Shown here: piece by piece, positions 18,686 through 28,904 of the stretch
Numbering within the stretch: the stretch's first letter is position 1
Layout: each line of letters begins with the position of its first letter
Assembly: GCA_016714935.1 (NCBI GenBank)
Contig: JADKBU010000013.1
Span: forward strand, 62,001 to 126,000
Source: Candidatus Accumulibacter propinquus
GTDB taxonomy: Bacteria; Pseudomonadota; Gammaproteobacteria; Burkholderiales; Rhodocyclaceae
Direction: 5' to 3'
DNA length: 64,000 nt
The notes under the pieces: model-generated
Told to the model about the DNA's origin: nothing
What the model saw: only the letters and a program-made list of their open reading frames with translations
Database searches by the model: none
Translations under genes and position numbers: made by a program

Positions 18686-21203
18686 GAATGCTGGCGGAAC
18701 TGGCCTGGCAAGAGAAGGCCCGGTCGCTGTCGATTCGGGCAGGCTTGTGAAGCGGCGGCTGGTGGCCATCGTTGCGTGGCGATCGCTGAAGACCCGAGTG
18801 ACCCTATTCACCCTGGCGATCTTCGTGATCAGTCTCTGGTCGCTGGCGTTTTACGCCAGCAGCATGTTGCGCGAAGACATGGAACGGCAGTTGGGGGAAC
18901 AGCAATTCTCGACGGTTTCGCTGCTTGCCGCTGCGATCAATGAACACCTCACTGATCGCCTGAAGGCCGTTGAGCAGGTGGCCAGCAGACTTACCCCGGC
19001 GGTCCTCGGTGACCACGCCGTGGTGCAGGTGTTCCTGGAAAACCGCCCCGTCTTTCGCAGCCTGTTCAGTGGCGGCATTTTTGTTACGCGGCGTGATGGC
19101 ACGGCGATTGCAGAAGCGCCGCGGTCGACTGGGCGGGTTGGGCTCAATTTCATGGACCGGGACGCAGTGGCGGCGGCGCTGCAGGACGGCAAGTCCATGA
19201 TCGGTCTGCCAGTCATGGGCAAGCAGCCGGTCGTGCCGGTATTCGGCATCGCGGCGCCGATCCACGATGCACAGCGGAAGGTCATCGGCGCCGTGGTCGG
19301 CGTCATTGCCCTCGAGAGCGCCGGTTTTCTGGATCATCTCACCCAGAGCAGGTTCGGCAAGACCGGCGGCTACTTCCTGGTTGCCCGGAAGGAACGGCTG
19401 ATCATCACCGCGACAAACCGCGCGCGCATCATGCAGCCGTTTTCGGCGCCCGGCGTCGTGCCGGCCATTGACCGCTTCGTCGAGGGCTATGAAGGTTCGG
19501 CGGTCTACACCAATCAATTCGGCGTGGAAGTGATGAACTCGGTCAAGAGAATCGCGGTGGTGGATTGGGCCATTTCATCGTCCATTCCGACCGCAGAGGC
19601 ATTCGCGCCGATCCGTGACATGCAGCGCCGCATGCTGATGGCTACGATCATGCTCACCTTGCTGGCCGGCGTACTGACCTGGTGGATGCTCCGGCGTCAG
19701 CTTTCGCCGATGCTGGCAGCGGCGGTGACGCTGGCTCGCCTGTCGGTTTCGGAGCAGCCTCCGCAGCCCCTGCCGATCGCCAACCAGGACGAAATCGGTG
19801 AATTGATCAGCGGTCTCAATCGGCTGCTGGGCACCTTGTCGCAACGGGAGATGGCGCTGAAGGCCAGTGAAAGGAAGCTGTTCACCATTCTTGAAAGCGT
19901 CGATGCGTACATTTACCTCAAGGATACCGACGGACACTATCTGTTCGCCAACCGCCCGGTGCGCGAACTCTTCGGCGTGTCGATGGCGGAGATCGTCGGT
20001 CAGAGTGACGACAAATTTTTTGATGCCCAGAGCGCCGCGCGCTTGCGCGCCAACGATCGCCGGGTTCTGGAGCAAGGGCAGGCCATCAAGATCGAAGAGA
20101 CCAACGTGAATCTGCGGGATGGGCGTACCTCGACCTACCTGAGCGTCAAGCTGTCGCTACGCGACGAGGCGGGCGCCGTCTATGCGCTCTGCGGAATTTC
20201 CACCGACATCACCGAACGCAAGTTGGCGGAGGAGGCGCTGGCCAGATCGGAAGCCAAGTACCGCATGCTATTCGATTCCACCAGCGATGCCGTGCTGATG
20301 TTGACCGAGAAAGGCTTCTGTGGGTGCAACAAGGCTGGACTGGAAATGTTTGCTTGCGTGACGGAGGAGGAGTTCTGTGCCTACCACCCGGCCGACCTGT
20401 CGCCGCCGGTGCAGCCCTGCGGGACGGATTCGATGCAATTGGCCAATCAATACATCGCCAGGGCAATGGTCGAGGGGCACGTCGGTTTCGAGTGGACCCA
20501 CAAGCGCGCCGACACCGGCGAGACCTTCGTCGCCGAAGTCTGGCTCAACGCGATGGTGTTCGACGGAAATACGGTACTGCAGGCCACCTGTCGCGACATC
20601 AGCAAGCGCAAGCGTATGGAAGAACAAGTGCGACAGTTCGCGTTTTTCGACGGACTGACGAATCTGCCAAACCGCCGTCTGCTCAATGACCGCCTGAGCC
20701 AGGCCATGGCCGTCAGCAAGCGCAGTGGCTGCCATGGGGCGCTGATGTTCCTTGACCTCGACAACTTCAAGCCGGTGAATGACCGCTATGGGCACGAAGC
20801 CGGCGATGCGCTGTTGATTGAGGCGGCCCTGCGACTGAAATGCTGTGTGCGCGAGACGGACACCGTGGCGCGCCTCGGCGGCGATGAGTTTGTGGTGATG
20901 CTGAGCCGGCTGCATACGGATGAAGCCGAATCAACTGCACAAGCCGATCTGGTTGCGGAAAAAATCCGTCTCACGCTGTCGGAACCCTACCTGCTGACCA
21001 TCACCACCGAGGGAAACGCCACCCGCGCGGTTGAGCATCACTGCACAGTCAGCATCGGCGTGGCATTGTTTCTGGATCATGAAGGCCATCGGGACGACAT
21101 CCTCAAGTGGGCGGATGCGGCCATGTATCAAGCCAAGGATGCCGGGCGAAATCAGATTCGCTTTCATGACGCGACAAGGCGAGGGGTTGCCCGCATGCGC
21201 TGA
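18675..21203 (+). CDS. Double-Cache diguanylate cyclase with PAS domains
   Basis: 842 residues from GTG at 18675. Makes c-di-GMP from GTP. Helix 1 (about 44-64), a periplasmic double-Cache sensor (about 65-315), helix 2 (about 318-337), HAMP, two PAS domains (about 400-515, 525-640) and GGDEF (about 650-835). The active-site motif GGDEF is at 735-739, preceded by an RETD inhibitory site (RxxD, five residues upstream), so product inhibition is likely. The membrane part, from WRSLKTRVTLFTLAIF on, is closely related to the sensors at 21682 and 28905; the GGDEF part also resembles those at 28905 and 58136. Confidence 0.92.
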   Translation: MDNRNAGGTGLAREGPVAVDSGRLVKRRLVAIVAWRSLKTRVTLFTLAIFVISLWSLAFYASSMLREDMERQLGEQQFSTVSLLAAAINEHLTDRLKAVEQVASRLTPAVLGDHAVVQVFLENRPVFRSLFSGGIFVTRRDGTAIAEAPRSTGRVGLNFMDRDAVAAALQDGKSMIGLPVMGKQPVVPVFGIAAPIHDAQRKVIGAVVGVIALESAGFLDHLTQSRFGKTGGYFLVARKERLIITATNRARIMQPFSAPGVVPAIDRFVEGYEGSAVYTNQFGVEVMNSVKRIAVVDWAISSSIPTAEAFAPIRDMQRRMLMATIMLTLLAGVLTWWMLRRQLSPMLAAAVTLARLSVSEQPPQPLPIANQDEIGELISGLNRLLGTLSQREMALKASERKLFTILESVDAYIYLKDTDGHYLFANRPVRELFGVSMAEIVGQSDDKFFDAQSAARLRANDRRVLEQGQAIKIEETNVNLRDGRTSTYLSVKLSLRDEAGAVYALCGISTDITERKLAEEALARSEAKYRMLFDSTSDAVLMLTEKGFCGCNKAGLEMFACVTEEEFCAYHPADLSPPVQPCGTDSMQLANQYIARAMVEGHVGFEWTHKRADTGETFVAEVWLNAMVFDGNTVLQATCRDISKRKRMEEQVRQFAFFDGLTNLPNRRLLNDRLSQAMAVSKRSGCHGALMFLDLDNFKPVNDRYGHEAGDALLIEAALRLKCCVRETDTVARLGGDEFVVMLSRLHTDEAESTAQADLVAEKIRLTLSEPYLLTITTEGNATRAVEHHCTVSIGVALFLDHEGHRDDILKWADAAMYQAKDAGRNQIRFHDATRRGVARMR

Positions 21204-21681
21204 TCGACAAGCGCCATCTGCGACACAGGACTTTCGAGAAACTGACGATTGCGAATCAGCACGAGCCATCTGTCACCGCGCACCCGGCTACGGGCAACTG
21301 CCGATTCCGCCAGGTGAATGTCGGGCTCGGCCGGCAAAGCGGCATTGGACCTGTCCAGGGGAGACCGGCCAACCGCCTGGTCAACGGCAGCAACCCCATG
21401 CGACGGACAGCCCCGCAAGCCGCGCCGCAGGCGCCGCTGATTTCCGGCCGTCGGGAAGCCGGCGTTGCCCACACCGCGTGACGAAATACCCGTCCTGCAG
21501 CCGCAGTCGCACGCTATCATGATCCGGGGTTGGCGCAGCCGGGCAGGGGTCCTGGTCTGATTGCCGCCTCCTTCGGGAGCGGCCAGCTGACGCTTCACCC
21601 ACTGGTGATCGCTGGTCAGGCGGCTGCTTCTCCGGATCGGTGCTCGGATACTCGACTGATGGCCTCAGGAGCGGAAACCCG
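21204..21681. other. Intergenic stretch without a supported gene
   Basis: 478 bases between two paralogous sensor genes. Open frames on both strands are Arg/Pro/Gly-rich with no recognisable domain and no ribosome site. It separates the 14.7-21.2 kb transcript from the 21.7-32.1 kb one, so a promoter is expected here, but I cannot point to one. Confidence 0.45.
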
Positions 21682-24645
21682 ATGAACGAAGCCGACGTCA
21701 CTTGCAGTTCGCTTCCTGGGCATGGCGTCTTTCGGCGGCGATCGCTGAAGACCCGGGTCACTCTGTTCACGTTGGCCATTTTCGTGATCAGCATCTGGTT
21801 GCTCGCTTTCTATGCCAGCAAGATGTTGCGCAAGGATATGGAACGACTGTTGGGCGAACAGCAGTTGTCGACCGTGACGCATATGGCGGCCAAGGTCGAC
21901 GGTGAGTTGCAGGATCGGTTGCTGGCGCTGGGACTTGTCGCCGCTGCCATCGCACCGACCATGATCGAGCACCCGACAGCCCTGCAGACCTTTCTCGAAC
22001 AGCACTTCGTTCTCGGCAGCCTGTTCAACGCAGGCATCATCGCCTATCGACCCGATGGAACGGTGATTGCCGATGTGCCGCTGTCTGGAGGGCGGAGTGG
22101 CGTCAATTTCATCGATCGTGATGCCGTCGTCGCCGCGCTGGACGAGGGCCGACCGGCGATCGGCAAGCCTCACCTGGCCAAGAGGAAAGGAAATCCCGAG
22201 TTCGGCATGGTCGTGCCCATTCGCGATGCGCGGGGCAGGGTGATCGGTGCGCTGGGCGGGGAGATCAACCTCGGCCTCCCCAATTTTCTGGACAGGATTG
22301 GCGAAAGCCGCTACGGCAAGACGGGCTACTACCTGCTCGAAGACCCCACGCACCGGCTGGTGATCACCGGTTCCGACAAGAGCCGCATCATGCAGCCACT
22401 TCCCGCTCCTGGCGTCAGCCCGCTGATCGACCGCTACATTGCGGGCTACGAGGGTTCTGGGGTCGGGGTCAACCCAATGGGAGTGGAAGTGCTGGCTTCG
22501 GCCCGACGCATTCCGGTGGCAAACTGGCTGATCGTTTCTGCATTGCCTACCGAAGAAGCGTTCGCGCCGATTGGCGAGATGCAGCAGCGCATGCTGCTGG
22601 CAACCATCCTCCTGACCCTGCTGGCGGCTGGTCTGACCTGGTGGATGTTGAGGCGCCAGCTATCTCCGGTCATTGCCGCCATGGACCGGCTGACCGCGAT
22701 GTCGAACGGCGGCCAGCCTCTGCAATACCTGCCAATCGCCAGCCAGGATGAAATCGGCCAGCTCGTCGGCGGCTTCAACCGCTTGCTGGCCACCCTGGGG
22801 CAGCGCGAAACGGCATTGCGAGAGATGGAGTGGAAGTTCCAGGCCCTTTTCGCGCAGGGTCCGATCGGCGTGGCGTACCATGAAATGCTCCATGACGCAG
22901 CGGGCAAGGCGGTTGATTATCGCTTCCTCGACGCCAATGCGGCCTACCTGGAGTTGACTGGCGTCGACCCGCGCGGCATGACCGTTAGGCAGGCCTTTCC
23001 GGGGATCGAAAACGACCCCTTTGACTGGATCGGAACCTTTGACCATGTCGCCCGGACCGGGGAACCTGTACGCTTCGAGCAGTATCTGCAGGCCAACGGG
23101 CGCTGGTACGATTGTGTGGCCTATCAGTACAGGCCGAATCAATTCGTCGTGGCGTTCCTGAACATCACCGAACGCAAACTCGCCGAGGAAGCGCTGCACC
23201 GAGCGGAGGAGGTACAGGGATTCCTGGCAAGAGCCAGTAGCGCGCCATCCGAGGAGCCGTTCTTTGCCGTCCTGGCGCGTTACATCGCCGAGCGCCTCGA
23301 CATGTTCTACGTGTGCATCGATCGTCTCGAAGGCGACGGACTGAGCGCCCGGACATTGGCCATCTGGTGTGACGGACAGTTCGAGGACAACGTCACCTAT
23401 ACCTTGCAGGATACCCCCTGTGGTGATGTCGCCGGCAAGGAGGTTTGCTGTTTCCCTGCCAACGTCTGCAAGCTGTTCCCGCGTGACCGGGTGCTCCAGG
23501 ACTTGTGCGCGGAAAGTTACATCGGCGTCACCTTGTGGAGCCATACCGGCAAGCCGATTGGACTGATTGCCGTGATCGGGCGTAGCCCGCTGGCGAACCG
23601 CCATCTGGCAGAGTCCACTCTGAAACAGGTCAGCGTACGAGCGGCAGGAGAGCTGGAACGACTGCATGCCGAGGAGGCGCTTCGCGATCACCGCGACCAT
23701 CTCGAGGAATTGGTGACCTCGCGCACCACCGAACTGGCGACAGCCAAAGCCGCCGCAGAAGCCGCCAACCTGGCGAAAAGCAGTTTCCTGGCCAACATGA
23801 GCCACGAAATCCGCACGCCGATGAACGCCATCGTCGGTCTCACGCATCTGCTGCGCCGGAGCGAGCCAAGGCCCGATCAGGCCGAACGACTGGGCAAGAT
23901 CGACAGTGCGGCCAGTCACCTCCTGTCGGTGATCAACGACATCCTCGACATCTCCAAGATCGAGGCCGGCAAACTCGAACTGGAACAGACCAACTTCCCT
24001 CTGGGGGCGGTGATCGACAACGTTTGCTCGATGATCGGCGATCAAGCCCGTGCCAAGGGCCTGACCATCGAAGTCGACCCGGGCGGCGTCCCATTTTGGC
24101 TGCGCGGCGACCCAACCCGGCTGCGGCAGGCCCTGTTCAACTACACCAGTAACGCCGTCAAGTTCACCGAGCGTGGTGCCATCACTTTGCGTGCCGGCCT
24201 GCTCGAGGAGCGCGGCGAAGAGGTTCTGATGCGCTTCGAGGTGGTGGATACGGGCATTGGCATCAGCCCGGACAAGATCCCCAGCCTGTTCGCTGCCTTT
24301 GAGCAGGCCGACGCCTCGACCACCCGCAAGTATGGTGGTACCGGCCTTGGGCTGGCCATCACCCGGCGACTGGTAGAAATGATGGGCGGGGAAACCGGTG
24401 TGCAAAGCGAACCGGGCGTGGGCAGCACTTTCTGGTTTACCGTCCGCCTGCAACGTGGCCACCCGAGCCGGTCTTCAAACACCGACGACAGCGTCGAGAA
24501 TATCGAGACCGAGCTGCGCCGGCAGCATGGAGGTGCCCTGTTGCTCATCGCCGAAGACAACGCAATCAACCGGGAAGTCGCACTCGAACTCCTGCATGCG
24601 GTGGGGCTGGCCGCCGACAGTGCTGTCGATGGCCGTGCGCGGTAG
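21682..24645 (+). CDS. Double-Cache hybrid histidine kinase, frameshifted in REC
   Basis: 987 residues from ATG at 21682 (AGGAG upstream) before a premature TAG. Membrane helices at about 30-50 and 308-328 enclose a double-Cache sensor nearly matching that of the cyclase at 18675. Then HAMP, PAS (about 390-500), a GAF-like domain rich in Cys (about 510-665; CCFPANVCKLFP), HisKA with His708, HATPase, and the first half of a receiver (LLIAEDNAINREVALELL). The frame breaks at about 24637: inserting one base after CGT restores the paralogous receiver sequence and joins it to the next entry. Original product probably about 1220 residues ending in HPt. Confidence 0.88.
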   Translation: MNEADVTCSSLPGHGVFRRRSLKTRVTLFTLAIFVISIWLLAFYASKMLRKDMERLLGEQQLSTVTHMAAKVDGELQDRLLALGLVAAAIAPTMIEHPTALQTFLEQHFVLGSLFNAGIIAYRPDGTVIADVPLSGGRSGVNFIDRDAVVAALDEGRPAIGKPHLAKRKGNPEFGMVVPIRDARGRVIGALGGEINLGLPNFLDRIGESRYGKTGYYLLEDPTHRLVITGSDKSRIMQPLPAPGVSPLIDRYIAGYEGSGVGVNPMGVEVLASARRIPVANWLIVSALPTEEAFAPIGEMQQRMLLATILLTLLAAGLTWWMLRRQLSPVIAAMDRLTAMSNGGQPLQYLPIASQDEIGQLVGGFNRLLATLGQRETALREMEWKFQALFAQGPIGVAYHEMLHDAAGKAVDYRFLDANAAYLELTGVDPRGMTVRQAFPGIENDPFDWIGTFDHVARTGEPVRFEQYLQANGRWYDCVAYQYRPNQFVVAFLNITERKLAEEALHRAEEVQGFLARASSAPSEEPFFAVLARYIAERLDMFYVCIDRLEGDGLSARTLAIWCDGQFEDNVTYTLQDTPCGDVAGKEVCCFPANVCKLFPRDRVLQDLCAESYIGVTLWSHTGKPIGLIAVIGRSPLANRHLAESTLKQVSVRAAGELERLHAEEALRDHRDHLEELVTSRTTELATAKAAAEAANLAKSSFLANMSHEIRTPMNAIVGLTHLLRRSEPRPDQAERLGKIDSAASHLLSVINDILDISKIEAGKLELEQTNFPLGAVIDNVCSMIGDQARAKGLTIEVDPGGVPFWLRGDPTRLRQALFNYTSNAVKFTERGAITLRAGLLEERGEEVLMRFEVVDTGIGISPDKIPSLFAAFEQADASTTRKYGGTGLGLAITRRLVEMMGGETGVQSEPGVGSTFWFTVRLQRGHPSRSSNTDDSVENIETELRRQHGGALLLIAEDNAINREVALELLHAVGLAADSAVDGRAR

Positions 24646-24647
24646 AC

Positions 24648-25349
24648 ATGGCACGCGCGACCGACTATCAGTTGATCCTGATGGACATGCAGATGCCCAA
24701 CATGGACGGTCTGGAAGCGAGCCGCGCCATCCGCCGTTTGCCCGGGCGGGAGTCGACGCCGATTCTGGCGATGACCGCCAACGCCTTCAACGAAAATCGG
24801 CGTGCCTGCCAGCAGGCGGGCATGAATGACTTCATTGTCAAACCGGTCGATCCAGGCGCACTGTACGCGGCGCTGCTCAATTGGCTACCGGGATCTTCCC
24901 CGGTACCGCCGGCTGATCCGATGCAGAAAGCATTGCAGGATCCGATCCCGGAGCCGGGACTCGCTCCAGCCATGAACGCCGTTGCCTGGCGGAAGCGACT
25001 GGCGCACATACCGGGTCTGGACGCTGAGCGCGGTCTGGCACTGGTACGCGGCAATCCCGCAAGGCATGCGCGGATGCTGGGCCTGTTTGTCGACGGTCAC
25101 GCCGAGGATGTCTCGCGCCTCGCCGAAGGGCTGGCGTGCAATGACCTCGGCACGGTCGAACGATTGGCCCACACCCTGAAAGGTTCTGCCGGCAACGTCG
25201 GGGCGGTCGCGGTGGCCGGGGCGGCGGCCACCCTGCTGGCGGCGACACGCGCGGGTATGGTGTCAGGCGAAGTCGAAACCTGCTGTTATGCCCTGATCGC
25301 CGAGCTGGCGCGTCTGGTCGAAAGCATTCAGGGAGTCCTGGACGAATGA
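24648..25349 (+). CDS. Second half of receiver plus HPt domain (frameshifted part)
   Basis: 233 residues in the +2 frame relative to the kinase upstream. Holds the phospho-acceptor Asp13 in ILMDMQMPNMDG, the rest of the receiver (LAMTANAFNENRRACQQAGMNDFI) and an HPt domain with its His in LAHTLKGSAGNVGA. Aligned with the intact kinase at 14747 it is the direct continuation of the gene at 21682. Without its first strand the receiver cannot fold if translated alone, so this is a gene fragment unless the frameshift is a sequencing error. Stop overlaps the next start (ATGA). Confidence 0.8.
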   Translation: MARATDYQLILMDMQMPNMDGLEASRAIRRLPGRESTPILAMTANAFNENRRACQQAGMNDFIVKPVDPGALYAALLNWLPGSSPVPPADPMQKALQDPIPEPGLAPAMNAVAWRKRLAHIPGLDAERGLALVRGNPARHARMLGLFVDGHAEDVSRLAEGLACNDLGTVERLAHTLKGSAGNVGAVAVAGAAATLLAATRAGMVSGEVETCCYALIAELARLVESIQGVLDE

Positions 25350-27136
25350 TTGCTGCCCGGCTTCCCCGATGGCGCGCCTGCCAGTGGCAACCCTACCTGG
25401 TGGCACTGCTGATCATTGGCGCTGCGAGTGCCCTCCGCGCCTGGGTTTTCGCCGATCTGGGGAGAGCCACGGCCTATCTGACTTATTATCCCGCGGTGGT
25501 TCTCGCAGCCCTTTATGGTGGCCTCTACGTGGGCCTGGCGACGACCGGCGCTGCGGCTTTTCTGTGCTTCTACTGGATACAGCAGGGCTACATGACCCAT
25601 GTCGAAACCCTGGCGATGGGCGCGTTCTTGCTGAGTTGCACGATGATCTCCGGGATTGCCGAGGCCATGATCCGTGCCAAGGCGCGGGCGAAACTGGAAA
25701 AGGAGCGTGCCGAGGCCGCGAATCTGGCGAAGAGCGCATTTCTGGCCAGAATGAGCCATGAGCTGCGCACGCCGATGAATGCCATTCTGGGCTTTGCCGA
25801 AATCTTGCGTCGCGATGCGGGCATGTCCGGAGAGCAGCGAAAAAACCTGGAGATCATCAATCGCAGCGGCGAACACCTGCTGGCGCTGATCAACGATGTG
25901 CTGGACATGGCCAAGATCGATGCCGGCCGGATGGTCGTGGAGAACACCACCTTCAACCTGAGCGAGATGGTGCACGAGGTTGCTGACCTGTTGCGCTTGC
26001 GGGCGGAGGCCAGGAACCTGGAACTGGTGCTGGATCAGTCTTCGGATCTGCCGCGTTTTGTTCATGCCGACGTCACCAAGCTGCGCCAGGCGATCATCAA
26101 CCTGGTCGGCAACGCCATCAAGTTTACCGAGCAGGGTGGCGTCACCTTGCGCCTGCGCGCGCTGCCTGGCGATTCCGCCCGTTGCCTGCGGCTGATCATC
26201 GAAGTCGAAGATAGCGGTGTCGGCATTGCTGCGGCTGATCAGCAGCGCGTGTTCGATCCCTTTACCCAGGTGGGCCATTCGACGCTCCAGAAGGGGACCG
26301 GGCTGGGCCTGGCCATCACCCGCAGGTTCGTCGATCTGATGGGGGGGCAGATCGGTGTGCAGAGTACACCAGGCAAGGGTTCGACCTTCCGCGTCGAACT
26401 CCCCGTCGATCCGGCCGATCCTCCCGCGCCTGGGTTGCCTGTCCCGGCGGGACGGATTGTCGGACTGGCGCCCGGTCAGCCCGAGTACCGCGTGCTGATC
26501 GTCGAGGATCAGGTGGAAAACTGGGAGTTGCTGCGGCAACTGCTCGAGCCGATCGGATTTCAGGTGCGCGTTGCCGAAAACGGCCGGGCCGGCATCGAAA
26601 TGTTCGAGAACTGGCGACCGCAGTTCATCTGGATGGACATCCGCATGCCGGTGATGGACGGCCTGGAGGCGACACGGCGCATCCGAACGCTGGACGGTGG
26701 GCAGTCTGTCAAGATCGTCGCGATCACCGCCTCCGTCTTTGCCGAGGAGATCGACAATGTCAGGACGGCCGGCATGAACGACCTGATCCGCAAGCCCTTC
26801 CGCCGCGAGGAGATCTACGATTGCTTGCGTCGCTACCTGGGGGTGATTTTCATCCGGGAGGAAGCGTCGGTGCAGGGGGGGCCGGAAGAAGCGTCCGCAA
26901 TCCTGCGACCCGAAGCCGTGGCGAGCCTGCCCGAGGCCTTGCGTGCAGACCTTCGTGAGGCGATACTCTCCCTTGAATCCGAGCGGATTGCCGCGGTCAT
27001 CGAGCGTGTTGCCGTCGGGAGCCCGCAATTGGGAGGGTTGCTTTTCCGGCTTGCCGGCCAGTTCAACTACTCGGCGATCCTGCAGGCGCTGAATGCGGCA
27101 GCGACCCCGGATACCGGAATGGAGAGCGAAGCGTGA
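25346..27136 (+). CDS. Membrane hybrid histidine kinase (HK-REC)
   Basis: 596 residues. Four hydrophobic segments in the first 110 residues form a compact membrane sensor with almost no periplasmic loop (MASE/DUF4118-like in style). Then HisKA with His138 (MSHELRTP), HATPase (NLVGNAIKF, DSGVGI, KGTGLGLAI), a receiver (about 385-500) with Asp431 in IWMDIRMP, and a helical C-terminal domain of about 85 residues that I do not recognise and that may be a degenerate HPt. Overlaps both neighbours by 4 bases, inside a chain of signalling genes. Confidence 0.92.
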   Translation: MIAARLPRWRACQWQPYLVALLIIGAASALRAWVFADLGRATAYLTYYPAVVLAALYGGLYVGLATTGAAAFLCFYWIQQGYMTHVETLAMGAFLLSCTMISGIAEAMIRAKARAKLEKERAEAANLAKSAFLARMSHELRTPMNAILGFAEILRRDAGMSGEQRKNLEIINRSGEHLLALINDVLDMAKIDAGRMVVENTTFNLSEMVHEVADLLRLRAEARNLELVLDQSSDLPRFVHADVTKLRQAIINLVGNAIKFTEQGGVTLRLRALPGDSARCLRLIIEVEDSGVGIAAADQQRVFDPFTQVGHSTLQKGTGLGLAITRRFVDLMGGQIGVQSTPGKGSTFRVELPVDPADPPAPGLPVPAGRIVGLAPGQPEYRVLIVEDQVENWELLRQLLEPIGFQVRVAENGRAGIEMFENWRPQFIWMDIRMPVMDGLEATRRIRTLDGGQSVKIVAITASVFAEEIDNVRTAGMNDLIRKPFRREEIYDCLRRYLGVIFIREEASVQGGPEEASAILRPEAVASLPEALRADLREAILSLESERIAAVIERVAVGSPQLGGLLFRLAGQFNYSAILQALNAAATPDTGMESEA

Positions 27137-28887
27137 ACCAAGGCACCGTCCTCGTCGTCGAGGATACGCTGGCGTCGCTGAAGTTGCTGACCGATACCCT
27201 GAGTGCGGCCGGCTATCAGGTGTTGCCGGCGAACAGCGGGGAACTGGCGCTTGCTGCGGTGGCGCTGAAGGGGCCGCAACTCATCCTGCTCGACCTGCGC
27301 ATGCCGGGGATGGACGGTTTTGAAGTCTTGCGGCGGCTCAAGGCGCGGGACGAGAGCCGCGATATCCCGGTGATGATTCTCAGCGCGGTCAGCGAGAGGG
27401 AGCAGCGTATCGAGGGGCTCAAGCTCGGCGCTGTAGACTTCCTGAACAAGCCATTCGAGCAGGAAGAATTGCTGGTGCGGGTAAGTACCCAGATGAATCT
27501 GAGCCTGGCGCGTGCGCGGCTGGAAAGGCAGGCCGCCGACCTCCGGCTGGCCAATGCGCAATTGCAGCGCGAGATGCTCTTGCGCCAGGGCGTGGAGGAC
27601 GCCCTGCGGCAGGCCAAGGAGGCGGCCGAGGAAGGGCTGGAGCAGGAGCGGCGCTTGTTGGCATTGGTCGTCTCCTCTTCGGAAGATGCGATCATCAGCA
27701 AGCGCCTGGACGGCATCATCACCAGTTGGAACCATGGCGCGGAAAAGCTCTTCGGCTATACGGCAGCCGAGATCCTCGGGCAACCGATCCTGACGGTGAT
27801 TCCCCCGGAGCGTCACGACGACGAAGAGAGGCTGCTTTCCGCGATCCGACGTGGCGAATCGATCAAGCACCATGAAACCACGCGGATTGCCAAGGATGGT
27901 CACGTGCTTGAAGTTTCGGTCACGTTGTCGCCGATCCGGGACCACGAAGGTCGAATCATCGGCGCCTCGAAGATCGCCCGCGACATTTCCGAGCGCCGGC
28001 GGACTGAACAGGCGCTGGCCAGGCATCGTGACGAGCTGGAAGAACGGGTGCTGTCGCGTACCGCCGAACTGGCGCAAGCCCGCGACGCCGCCGAAGCCGC
28101 GAACCGGGCCAAGAGCGCCTTCCTGGCCAACATGAGCCACGAACTGCGAACCCCGCTGAACGGCATCATGGGCATGACCGATCTGGCGCTGCGTCGCGCC
28201 ACGGATCCCAAGCTGCTCGATTGGCTCCAGAAAGGCAAGGGCGCGGCACTGCATCTGCTCGCGGTGATCAACGACATCCTCGAAATCTCGCGGATCGAAG
28301 CGGGCAGAGTGGTGCTCGAAGAGCAGGACTTCAGCCTCGCGCAAGCCCTCGACGAAATGCTCGGCAGGCAGGAGACGGCAGCCCGCGAGAAAGGCTTGGT
28401 CCTGTCCTGTACGCTGGCGCCGACGCTGCCCGATCTGCTGCGCGGCGACGTCTTCCGCTTGCAGCAGATGCTGCTCAACCTGGTCGGAAACGCCATCAAG
28501 TTCTCTGAGCGCGGACAGGTCCGCGTGACTGCCGACGCGCTGGAGGAGGACAGCCACAGCGTGTTGCTGCGCGTGCAGGTCAGCGATCAGGGCATCGGCC
28601 TGAGCGCCGATGAGCAGGCACGGCTGTTCCACGCCTTCAGCCAGGGCGACGACTCGATGACCCGCAAATACGGCGGCACAGGCCTGGGACTGATCATCTG
28701 CAAGCGCCTGGCCAGGTTGATGGGTGGCGATGTCGGGGTGGCCAGCGAAGCGGGTGTCGGCAGTACCTTCTGGATCACGGCGCGTTTGCGGCGGGCCGCC
28801 GATTGCCGGCCGGCAGGCACCAAATCCGCAGCCGAACCGCCGAGCGGGACACCGGCTGCCGCAGCCGAGCCGTCACGCGCGCACTGA
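27133..28887 (+). CDS. REC-PAS histidine kinase
   Basis: 584 residues from GTG overlapping the previous stop. A receiver comes first (Asp54 in ILLDLRMP; KPFEQEELL at the end), then a coiled linker, one PAS domain (about 175-295), HisKA with His336 (MSHELRTP) and HATPase (NLVGNAIKF, DQGIGLSAD, YGGTGLGL). No membrane helix. The order REC before kinase suggests that it receives phosphate from another kinase, probably the preceding hybrid, and integrates it with a PAS signal. It lacks a C-terminal receiver, so its own target is elsewhere. Confidence 0.92.
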   Translation: MNQGTVLVVEDTLASLKLLTDTLSAAGYQVLPANSGELALAAVALKGPQLILLDLRMPGMDGFEVLRRLKARDESRDIPVMILSAVSEREQRIEGLKLGAVDFLNKPFEQEELLVRVSTQMNLSLARARLERQAADLRLANAQLQREMLLRQGVEDALRQAKEAAEEGLEQERRLLALVVSSSEDAIISKRLDGIITSWNHGAEKLFGYTAAEILGQPILTVIPPERHDDEERLLSAIRRGESIKHHETTRIAKDGHVLEVSVTLSPIRDHEGRIIGASKIARDISERRRTEQALARHRDELEERVLSRTAELAQARDAAEAANRAKSAFLANMSHELRTPLNGIMGMTDLALRRATDPKLLDWLQKGKGAALHLLAVINDILEISRIEAGRVVLEEQDFSLAQALDEMLGRQETAAREKGLVLSCTLAPTLPDLLRGDVFRLQQMLLNLVGNAIKFSERGQVRVTADALEEDSHSVLLRVQVSDQGIGLSADEQARLFHAFSQGDDSMTRKYGGTGLGLIICKRLARLMGGDVGVASEAGVGSTFWITARLRRAADCRPAGTKSAAEPPSGTPAAAAEPSRAH

Positions 28888-28904
28888 ACAGCGGATTCAG
28901 CGAC

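Noticed and set aside
21164..21598. 144-residue minus-strand open frame in the gap before the second Cache protein
   Set aside because: Overlaps the end of the cyclase gene; Arg/Pro/Gly-rich with no family resemblance.
24630..24650. Programmed frameshift in the hybrid kinase
   Set aside because: No slippery heptamer or following structure is apparent; a plain one-base loss explains it.
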